From assembly GCF_000725485.1 (NCBI RefSeq), contig NZ_KL647031.1:186001-250000 (forward strand): a stretch of DNA of 64,000 nt, given 5' to 3'. Under the pieces are notes generated by a model that ran no database searches, was not told the DNA's origin, and saw only the letters and a list, made by a program, of their open reading frames with translations. The DNA is from Nonomuraea candida. GTDB taxonomy: Bacteria > Actinomycetota > Actinomycetes > Streptosporangiales > Streptosporangiaceae. Below, piece after piece: positions 57,951 to 64,000 of the stretch (positions are counted from its first letter, which is position 1; the number at the start of each line of letters is the position of its first letter). The position numbers were made by a program, and so were the translations under genes.

Positions 57951-58199
57951 TCAGACCTGCTCGATGAAGAGCTCGTCCACGGTGTCGACCGTGAGGATGC
58001 GCAGCAGCCATTTCTGCAGGGTCTCAAGGTCGTCGCAGGTGGAGAGGGCCTCGCGTTTCTCGCGGCTGATCCACAGGAAACGCGACTGCAGGGCGACGTC
58101 GATCGCCCGGCGGGCGGCGGTGAGCTTGCACTGGTGTCTGGCCTCGGGGGACGAGCGGTGGTCGTCCCAGGAATGCGCCATGCCTGGGGGAAGGGCCAT
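57951..58199 (-). CDS. 82-residue protein resembling the tail of Rpn/PD-(D/E)XK-type proteins
   Basis: Small helical protein. The segment RFLWISREKREALSTCDDLE then TLQKWLLRILTVDTVDELF resembles the C-terminal helical domain found after the nuclease domain in Rpn-family and related proteins (pattern E-A-C-T-D-L-D-x-L-x-x-W ... S-V-D-E-x-F), but no nuclease domain is present. The ATG at 58199 has GAGG at good spacing, so it looks like a real stand-alone gene rather than debris. It is divergent from the MoxR gene. Confidence 0.65.
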   Translation of the reverse strand: MALPPGMAHSWDDHRSSPEARHQCKLTAARRAIDVALQSRFLWISREKREALSTCDDLETLQKWLLRILTVDTVDELFIEQV

Positions 58200-58375
58200 C
58201 AGTCCTCGACGGAGATCTCGGCCGCGGTGGCGGCGGTGACGGCACGTCGGCCCCGGGTGAGGGCCGGACCGTGTGAAAGGCTCGGGGGCACCGTGACGTC
58301 CTTTCGCTCGGTGAGCAAGAGCTTACATGGTGTGACGGCCGCGCCGCGTGAATATCGCCGAAGCGGGTGTCGACG

Positions 58376-58381
58376 TAGCCT
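58376..58381 (+). promoter_or_regulatory. -10 element near MoxR gene start
   Basis: TAGCCT, six bases, then GTG 58388, which is in frame with the MoxR gene. A leaderless start at this GTG would add eight residues to the annotated protein. Confidence 0.4.
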
Positions 58382-58411
58382 GAAGGGGTGCTGCGGCGGA
58401 CAATCAGGGCA

Positions 58412-59278
58412 ATGGACATCGAGTCGCCGGACCAGCTCATCGAGCTGCTCGACCGGCACGCCTACCTGGCCGACGAAGGGCTCGCCACGGCAGCCTTCCT
58501 GGCGCTGCGGATGGGGCGGCCCCTCTTTCTCGAAGGCGAGGCGGGGGTCGGGAAGACGGAGCTGGCCAAGACGCTGGCCACGCTGCTGAAGGCCCCCCTC
58601 ATCAGGCTCCAGTGCTACGAGGGGCTGGACGCGGCCCAGGCCCTGTACGACTGGGACTTCGCCCGCCAGCTCCTCCATCTCAAGGCCGCCGAGGCCGCCG
58701 GGGTCACCGACGTGGGCCGGCTGGAGGGGGAGATCTACGACCGGCGCTTCCTGATCGCCAGGCCGCTGCTGAAGGCGATCGAGACGCAGCCCAGCGTGCT
58801 GCTGGTGGACGAGATCGACCGGGCCGACGACGAGTTCGAGGCGTTCCTGCTGGAGGTGCTGTCGGACTTCACGATCTCCATCCCCGAGCTGGGCACGATC
58901 CGGGCCAGGACGCCGCCGGTGGTCGTGGTGACCTCCAACAGGACGCGGGAGGTGCACGACGCGCTCAAGCGGCGCTGCCTGTACCACTGGCTGGAGCACC
59001 CCGGCTTCGACCGGGAGGTGGCGATCCTGCTGCGGCGCCTGCCCGGCTGCACCGAGGCGCTGGCCACGCAGGTGGCCCGGGCGGCCGGGCGGCTGCGCCG
59101 GGCGGACCTGGTCAAGCCGCCGGGCGTGGCGGAGACGCTGGACTGGACCGAGGCGCTGCTGACGCTGGGCGCCAAGGAGCTCGACCCGGACCGGGCCGCC
59201 GCCACGCTGGGCGCGGCCCTGAAGTACCGGGAGGACGTCGCGGCGGTCCTCGGCAACGGCCTGCTGGCGCACGGATGA
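58412..59278 (+). CDS. MoxR-type AAA+ ATPase (CoxD-like)
   Basis: 288 residues. P-loop GEAGVGKTE (about 41-49), Walker B LLVDEIDRAD, sensor 1 VVVTSNRTRE, and the arginine-rich LKRRCLYHWLEHP segment are all typical of the MoxR/CoxD subfamily, which helps insert or sulfurate the metal centre of molybdenum hydroxylases together with a VWA partner. I use ATG 58412, where family similarity starts; GTG 58388 is an alternative leaderless start. The stop overlaps the next gene as ATGA. Confidence 0.92.
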   Translation: MDIESPDQLIELLDRHAYLADEGLATAAFLALRMGRPLFLEGEAGVGKTELAKTLATLLKAPLIRLQCYEGLDAAQALYDWDFARQLLHLKAAEAAGVTDVGRLEGEIYDRRFLIARPLLKAIETQPSVLLVDEIDRADDEFEAFLLEVLSDFTISIPELGTIRARTPPVVVVTSNRTREVHDALKRRCLYHWLEHPGFDREVAILLRRLPGCTEALATQVARAAGRLRRADLVKPPGVAETLDWTEALLTLGAKELDPDRAAATLGAALKYREDVAAVLGNGLLAHG

Positions 59279-59395
59279 CCGGCGGAGGTGGCCTGGTGGA
59301 TGACCGGCGGGGCGGCCGCCCGGATGAGCGGCAGGGCCGCTGTGCGGATGAGGGGCAGGGCCGCTGTGCGGATGAGGGGCAGGGCGTGCCGGGTG
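59275..59395. repeat. 24-25-bp tandem duplication of the MoxR/VWA gene junction
   Basis: Five units, each beginning with ATGA and a GGC(G/A)GGG purine block, at 59275, 59300, 59324, 59348 and 59372. The first ATGA is the real stop/start overlap. In the VWA frame the repeats read as DEGQGRCA octapeptides. Confidence 0.88.
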
Positions 59396-60480
59396 GATCG
59401 GCGGGCGAGCTGGCGGCGACCATGACGGGGTTCGCCAGGACGCTGCGCGCGGCGGGCGTCGCCGCCGACCACGAGCGCACGGGCAACCTGCTGGAGGCCC
59501 TGGCCCACCTCGACGTGACCGACCCGGGCGAGGTGTACTGGGCCGGCCGGCTGACGCTCTGCGCCACGCCCGACGACCTGCCCCGCTACGACCGGTGCTT
59601 CGCCGCCTACTTCGGCGGCCTGAGGGCGGCGCGCACGCGTACGGCGGTCACGAGCGTCACCCGCCACCTGGCCGGGCACGACGGCGACGGCGGGGAGAGC
59701 GGCGACGACGACGGGACGGCGGCGCCCGCCACCGCCAGCCGGATCGAGGTGCTGCGGCACCGCGACGTCGCCGGCCTCACCGAGGCCGAGCGGGCCGAGG
59801 TGCACCGCATGCTGGCCCTGCTGAAGGGCGTGCGGGCCAGGCGGCGCTCCCGCAGGTTCGAGCGCGCCCACCGGGGGCGGCTGGACCGGCGGCGCACGGT
59901 CCGCGACGCGCTCAGGAAGGGCGAGGTGGCCGTGCTGCGCCACCGCAGGCACACCACCAGGCCGCGCACGGTGGTGATGTTCGTGGACGTCAGCGGCTCG
60001 ATGGCCCCGTACGCCGAGACCCTGCTGCGCTTCGCCCACGCCCTGGTCAGGAGCGAGCCCAGGGCCACCAGGGTGTACTCCGTCGGCACCCGGCTCACCC
60101 CGGTCACCGCCGAGCTGCGCCACCGCGACCCGGGCACCGCGCTGGACGAGGTGTCCAGGACCATCCCCGACTGGAGCGGGGGCACCCGCCTGGGTGAGGA
60201 ACTGCGGGAGTTCCTCGCGCGTTACAGCGCCAGAGGCGCGATCGTGCTGATCGCCTCCGACGGGTGGGAGCGAGGTGATCCAGAGCTGCTGGGCACGCAG
60301 ATGGCCAGGCTGGCACGCCAGGCGCACCGGGTGATCTGGGTCAATCCGCACAAGGGATACGAGGACTACCGGCCGCTGACGGGCGGCATGCGGGCCGCCC
60401 TGCCCTACCTCGACGACCTGGTGGCCGGGCACAGCCTGGCCGCCTTCGAACGACTCAGCGAAAGGCTGGCCCATGCGTGA
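59275..60480 (+). CDS. VWA-domain protein (CoxE-like)
   Basis: 401 residues if started at ATG 59275. The C-terminal von Willebrand A domain has a MIDAS motif DVSGSM (with TRVYSVGTRL and ASDGWERGD following), and the preceding basic helix region is CoxE-like. CoxE partners the CoxD ATPase in maturation of CO dehydrogenase-type molybdoenzymes. The first 45 residues derive from the tandem-repeated junction, so translation may really begin at ATG 59422 (MTGFARTL), where similarity begins. Ends overlapping the XdhC gene by eight bases. Confidence 0.88.
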   Translation: MTGGGGLVDDRRGGRPDERQGRCADEGQGRCADEGQGVPGGSAGELAATMTGFARTLRAAGVAADHERTGNLLEALAHLDVTDPGEVYWAGRLTLCATPDDLPRYDRCFAAYFGGLRAARTRTAVTSVTRHLAGHDGDGGESGDDDGTAAPATASRIEVLRHRDVAGLTEAERAEVHRMLALLKGVRARRRSRRFERAHRGRLDRRRTVRDALRKGEVAVLRHRRHTTRPRTVVMFVDVSGSMAPYAETLLRFAHALVRSEPRATRVYSVGTRLTPVTAELRHRDPGTALDEVSRTIPDWSGGTRLGEELREFLARYSARGAIVLIASDGWERGDPELLGTQMARLARQAHRVIWVNPHKGYEDYRPLTGGMRAALPYLDDLVAGHSLAAFERLSERLAHA

Positions 60481-61612
60481 CGTGCTGCCGGAGATCATGA
60501 AGTGGTGGCGGTCGGGGCTCAGGTTCGGGCTGGCCACGGTGGTCGGCACGTGGAGCAGCGCGCCCAGGCCGCCGGGCGCGGCCATGGCCGTGCGCGGTGA
60601 CGAGGTGGTCGGCAGCGTCTCCGGCGGATGCGTCGAGGGCGCGGTGTTCGAGCTGGCCGCCGAGATCGACCGGCCCGTCCTGCAGCGCTACGGCGTGAGC
60701 GACGACGACGCCTTCTCCGTCGGCCTGACCTGCGGCGGCATCATCGACATCCTGGTGGAGCCGATCTCCATCGAGACCTTCCCCGAGCTGGGCGAGATCG
60801 CCGCCTCGGTGGAGGCGCACGAGCCGGTCGCCGTGGCCACGATCCTCTCCGGCCCCGGCACGATCGGCGCCCGCCGGGTCATCTGGCCGGACCGCGCCTC
60901 GGGCACGCTGGGCCTGGAGCGCCTCGACGACGCCGTGGACGACGACGCCCGCGGCATGCTCGCCCAGGGCCTGACCGGCATCCGGCACTACGGCGGGCAG
61001 GGGGAGCGGCGGCTGGACGACCTGGCGGTGTTCGTGCACTCGTTCGCGCCGCCGCCGCGGATGCTGGTGTTCGGGGCGATCGACTTCGCCGCCGCGGTGG
61101 CCCGGGTGGGCAAGTTCCTCGGCTACCACGTCACGGTGTGCGACGCGCGGCCGATCTTCGCCACCGCCAAGCGGTTCCCCGAGGCCGACGAGGTCGTGGT
61201 CAAGTGGCCCCACGACTACCTGTCCACCGTGCAGGTGGACGAGCGCACGGTGATCTGCGTGCTGACCCACGACCCGAAGTTCGACGTGCCGCTGCTGGAG
61301 GTGGCGCTGCGCACCGACGCCGGCTACGTGGGCGCCATGGGCTCGCGGCGCACCCACGACGACCGCCTGGCCCGGCTGCGCGAGGCGGGCCTGACGGAGG
61401 AGGAGCTGGCCCGGCTGAGGTCGCCCATCGGCCTCGACCTGGGCGCGCGCACCCCCGAGGAGACGGCCGTGTCGATCGCCGCGGAGCTGATCCAGCTGCG
61501 CTGGGGCGGCTCGGGGCGCCCGCTGACGACGACCGAGGGCCGCATCCACCACGAGACCCCGCACGAGACCCCGCACCAGACCCCGCACCAGACCCCGCAC
61601 GAGGCGCCATGA
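60473..61612 (+). CDS. XdhC/CoxI-family maturation protein
   Basis: 379 residues. The N-terminal XdhC domain (SAPRPPGAAMAV, GSVSGGCVEGAV, GLTCGGIIDILVE) with conserved Cys residues and a C-terminal Rossmann domain (MLVFGAIDFAAAVARVGKFL, then YVGAMGSRRTHDDRLARL) are standard. XdhC-type proteins bind molybdenum cofactor and promote its sulfuration before insertion. The last 20 residues are a (H-E/Q-T-P)n tail from a 12-bp repeat. Overlaps both neighbours. Confidence 0.93.
   Translation: MRDVLPEIMKWWRSGLRFGLATVVGTWSSAPRPPGAAMAVRGDEVVGSVSGGCVEGAVFELAAEIDRPVLQRYGVSDDDAFSVGLTCGGIIDILVEPISIETFPELGEIAASVEAHEPVAVATILSGPGTIGARRVIWPDRASGTLGLERLDDAVDDDARGMLAQGLTGIRHYGGQGERRLDDLAVFVHSFAPPPRMLVFGAIDFAAAVARVGKFLGYHVTVCDARPIFATAKRFPEADEVVVKWPHDYLSTVQVDERTVICVLTHDPKFDVPLLEVALRTDAGYVGAMGSRRTHDDRLARLREAGLTEEELARLRSPIGLDLGARTPEETAVSIAAELIQLRWGGSGRPLTTTEGRIHHETPHETPHQTPHQTPHEAP
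61550..61609. repeat. 12-bp in-frame repeat at the xdhC-like 3' end
   Basis: Five CACSAGACCCCG-type units encode HETP/HQTP and end at the stop/start junction with the MocA-like gene; the last copy is degenerate. Confidence 0.9.
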
Positions 61613-62178
61613 GAGGCGGCCCGAAGGTGGCGGGCCTGCTGCTGGCGGCGGGCGCGGGATCGCGGCTGGGCCGGCCCAAGGCGCTGGTCGAGTACGCCGG
61701 TGAGCGGCTGGTGGACCGCGGCGTGCGGCTGCTGGCCGAGGGCGGCTGCCACCCGGTCGTGGTGGTGCTCGGCGCGGCCACCGTGCAGGTGCGCGGGGCG
61801 GTGACCGTGCGCAACCCCGACTGGGCCGCCGGCATGGGCTCCTCCCTGCGGGCCGGGCTGGCCGCGCTGCCCGAGGAGGCCGAGTCGGTGGTGGTGGCGC
61901 TGGCCGACCAGCCGCTGATCGGGCCGGGCGCGGTGCGGGCGCTGATCGCCGCGCGCGCCGGGCTGGCGGTGGCGACCTACGGCGGGCGGCGCAGGAACCC
62001 GGTGCTGATCTCCCGGGCGCACTTCGCCGGGGTGGCCGAGCTGGCCGTGGGCGACGTGGGGGCGCGACCCTACCTGAAGGCGCATCCCGAGCTGGTCGTG
62101 GAGGTGCCGTGCGACGAGCACGGCGACCCCGCCGACATCGACACCCCCGAGGAGCTGGCCCGGCTACAGGCGCAGTGA
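61609..62178 (+). CDS. MocA-like molybdenum cofactor nucleotidyltransferase
   Basis: 189 residues of the MobA-like NTP-transferase fold. The nucleotide-binding signature LAAGAGSRLGRPK is at residues 12-24, and LADQPL carries the metal aspartate. Relatives attach CMP or GMP to molybdopterin; XdhC neighbours favour the cytidylyltransferase (MocA) role used by hydroxylases. ATG overlaps the XdhC gene stop (ATGA). Its last 15 bases overlap the convergent gene. Confidence 0.9.
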   Translation: MRGGPKVAGLLLAAGAGSRLGRPKALVEYAGERLVDRGVRLLAEGGCHPVVVVLGAATVQVRGAVTVRNPDWAAGMGSSLRAGLAALPEEAESVVVALADQPLIGPGAVRALIAARAGLAVATYGGRRRNPVLISRAHFAGVAELAVGDVGARPYLKAHPELVVEVPCDEHGDPADIDTPEELARLQAQ

Positions 62179-63051
62179 GGCGATCGCGGCCCGGTGGTCG
62201 CTGCCGGTCGCCGGGGCGACGCCCGCCTTGGTCGCCGTCATGCCCTTGTAGAGGATGTGGTCGGGCCGGGTGATCGGGAACTCGGCCGGCCAGGTGAAGC
62301 CGAACCCGTCGCCGGCGGCCGTCTGGGCGTCGATCAGCGGCGGGGTCAGGCCGCGCATGCCGCGGTCGGTGGTGGCGGTGTTGAGGTCGCCGAGCAGCAG
62401 GATGCGCTTGCTGGGGTCGGCGTCGATGAGCTTGCGCGCCTGCGCCAGCGACGCGTCGCGCGAGGTGGTCTCGCCGGGCCTGGCCGAGGCCAGGTGCATC
62501 ACGTAGACGGTCACCTTGCCCTTGGGGGTGGTGATCACCGCGCGCAGGGCGCGGGGCCAGCCCATGCCGACGTCGAGCGGCTGGGTCTGGCTGATCGGGT
62601 AGCGGCTCCACAGGCCGACCGTGCTGACCGGGTAGTGGTATTTGAACATCTTGTTGAGCTGCTTGGCCGCGGGCCCGCCCTTGGTGAGCTCCTGGGCGGC
62701 CAGCACGTCGAGGTCTTTGGCGATCGCGCGCACGGCCTCGCCCGAGGCGCTGTTGCGCACCCCCACGTTGACGGTGCCGACGGCCAGGTCGCTGGGGCCG
62801 CCCGGCGGGGTGCGGAACAGCGTGGAGCCGAACATGACGCCCCACACCAGCCCCGGCGCCAGCGCGGCCGCGACGGCCGGGGTGGAACGTGCCACCGCGG
62901 CGGCGGCGAGCAGGACGGGCACGATCAGGCCCATCCAGGGCAACAGGCTCTCGAACACGGGCGTGAACCCGCCGAGCGCCGGGATCAACCCATGCCCCGC
63001 CAGGGCCAGGGCCACCACGGCGGACAAGACGATGACGAGCCGGCTCAGCAC
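62164..63051 (-). CDS. Membrane-anchored endonuclease/exonuclease/phosphatase family protein
   Basis: 295 residues. Three N-terminal hydrophobic segments (about 3-20, 34-53, 58-75) are followed by an EEP catalytic domain with GTVNVGVRN (strand 1), AQEL (metal Glu), MHLASARPGETT, LLGDLNTA (Asp-Asn), and SDHRA (Asp-His pair). All core residues are present, so it should be an active phosphodiesterase/nuclease-like enzyme outside the membrane. Substrate unknown. GTG start; convergent 15-base overlap with the MocA-like gene. Confidence 0.88.
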   Translation of the reverse strand: MLSRLVIVLSAVVALALAGHGLIPALGGFTPVFESLLPWMGLIVPVLLAAAAVARSTPAVAAALAPGLVWGVMFGSTLFRTPPGGPSDLAVGTVNVGVRNSASGEAVRAIAKDLDVLAAQELTKGGPAAKQLNKMFKYHYPVSTVGLWSRYPISQTQPLDVGMGWPRALRAVITTPKGKVTVYVMHLASARPGETTSRDASLAQARKLIDADPSKRILLLGDLNTATTDRGMRGLTPPLIDAQTAAGDGFGFTWPAEFPITRPDHILYKGMTATKAGVAPATGSDHRAAIASLRL

Positions 63052-63141
63052 CCGAACCAGGCTAGCGGCTCACGGCCCTCGTACCGGCGCGATACGATGG
63101 TCGCGAACTAACAGAACATCATTCGGTCGGTGGGAGCCCGC

Positions 63142-64000
63142 ATGCGCATCGGTATGGCACTCAACTATTCGGGTGGCTTCAAGGAGACGGTGGCCGAGCT
63201 GGCCGACTACGAGAAAGCCGGCCTCGACATCGTGTTCGTGGCGGAGGCGTACTCGTTCGACGCCGTCAGCCAGATGGGCTACATCGCGGCGAAGACCGAG
63301 CGGCTGCAGATCGCCTCGGGCATCCTGCCCATCTACTCGCGCACGCCGACGCTGACCGCCATGACGGCCGCGGGCCTCGATTACGTCTCCGACGGGCGCT
63401 TCACGCTCGGGATCGGCGCCTCGGGGCCGCAGGTGATCGAGGGCTTCCACGGGGTGCCGTACACCGCGCCGCTGGGGCGTACGCGGGAGGTCATCGAGAT
63501 CTGCCGCCAGGTGTGGCGGCGCGAGCGCGTGCAGTACGACGGCCGCCACTACACCGTGCCGCTCCCGCCCGGCGAGGGCACCGGCCTGGGCAAGCCCCTG
63601 AAGATCATCAACCGCCCGGTACGCCCCCGCATCCCCATCGTGGTGGCCGCCATCGGCCCCAAGAACGTCGAGCTGACCGCCGAGCTGGCCGAGGGCTGGG
63701 AGCCGATCTTCTACGTGCCCGAGAAGGCCGCCGACGTCTGGGGCCCCGCGCTGGCCGCCGGGAAGGCCAGGCGCGACCCCGAGCTGGGCGAGCTCGACGT
63801 GATCGCCCAGGCCACGCTGGCGATCGGCGACGACGTGGCCGGGCTGCTGGAGTTCGGCCGGCCGATGGCGGCCCTCTACATCGGCGGCATGGGAGCCAAG
63901 GGCAGAAACTTCTACAACGACCTGGCCAGGCGCTACGGCTACGAGAAGGAGGCCGAGAGGATCCAGGACCTCTATCTGGAGGGCAAGAAGGACGAGGCCG
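63142..64000 (+). CDS. LLM-class F420-dependent oxidoreductase, 3' truncated by window
   Basis: Luciferase-like monooxygenase fold; 286 residues are visible and the frame runs off the end. MRIGMALNYSGGFKETVAEL, GILPIYSRTPTLTAMTAAGL, LGIGASGPQVIEGFHG and the PIVVAAIGPKNVEL segment are typical of actinobacterial F420-dependent members such as hydride-transfer reductases. Substrate unknown. ATG 63142 follows GGTGGGAG. It is divergent from the EEP-family gene. Confidence 0.9.
   Translation, partial: MRIGMALNYSGGFKETVAELADYEKAGLDIVFVAEAYSFDAVSQMGYIAAKTERLQIASGILPIYSRTPTLTAMTAAGLDYVSDGRFTLGIGASGPQVIEGFHGVPYTAPLGRTREVIEICRQVWRRERVQYDGRHYTVPLPPGEGTGLGKPLKIINRPVRPRIPIVVAAIGPKNVELTAELAEGWEPIFYVPEKAADVWGPALAAGKARRDPELGELDVIAQATLAIGDDVAGLLEFGRPMAALYIGGMGAKGRNFYNDLARRYGYEKEAERIQDLYLEGKKDEA

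Overview
The window is GC-rich actinobacterial chromosome, most likely from a sporulating member of the Streptosporangiaceae (Nonomuraea/Streptosporangium type). This rests on the strong G/C third-position bias, many GTG/TTG starts, BldD with its c-di-GMP signature, actinobacterial integration host factor, a helicase-degenerate PriA, an F420-type oxidoreductase and many leaderless promoters. The genus is an inference. I saw no rRNA, tRNA, insertion sequence, prophage or CRISPR array.

Region 1 (1-12 kb) resembles the M. tuberculosis Rv2172c-Rv2176 neighbourhood. It has the end of allantoicase, a PASTA Ser/Thr kinase, the kinase-linked DNA-binding protein Rv2175c, a polyprenyl diphosphate synthase and metF. 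A thiamine set (thiO-thiS-thiG under a TPP riboswitch, plus thiE) is interleaved. A YbaK deacylase/GNAT pair and an L,D-transpeptidase lipoprotein follow.

Region 2 (12-21 kb) is more variable: two membrane proteins, a TetR-P450-ferredoxin set, an SAV_6107-type HEPN gene whose promoter carries two LexA-type SOS boxes, a NUDIX hydrolase, and a membrane protein/winged-helix operon under a very long palindrome. Many spacers here hold tandem repeats.

Region 3 (20.8-26.2 kb) has bldD with an apparent autoregulatory promoter, then a leftward arginine-catabolism set (arcA, arcC, amino-acid permease, universal stress protein) lying between bldD and pyrR.

Region 4 (26.4-57.8 kb) is a long rightward housekeeping block largely colinear with M. 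tuberculosis Rv1379-Rv1417. It runs pyrR-B-C-carA-carB-pyrK-D-F (UMP synthesis), mihF-gmk-rpoZ-coaBC, metK, priA, a pair of paralogous uncharacterised genes, def-fmt-rsmB, a PAP2 phosphatase, rpe, an MpaB-like oxygenase, and the FMN-riboswitch riboflavin operon ribD-ribE-ribM-ribBA-ribH with a PH-domain membrane protein.

Region 5 (57.9-64 kb) has a small Rpn-tail-like protein, a molybdenum-hydroxylase maturation set (MoxR ATPase, VWA protein, XdhC, MocA-like transferase) without its structural enzyme, an endonuclease/exonuclease/phosphatase-family protein, and a truncated LLM oxidoreductase.

Three signals stand out. (1) A HEPN gene appears to be under LexA control and has a structured leader. 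(2) Short tandem duplications are repeatedly anchored on stop codons or cistron junctions, most strikingly between pyrD and pyrF and between the MoxR and VWA genes. In-frame tandem expansions also occur inside thiO, ribD, xdhC and a membrane protein. (3) At least ten genes have a -10 hexamer 6-8 bases before the start codon, indicating leaderless transcription.
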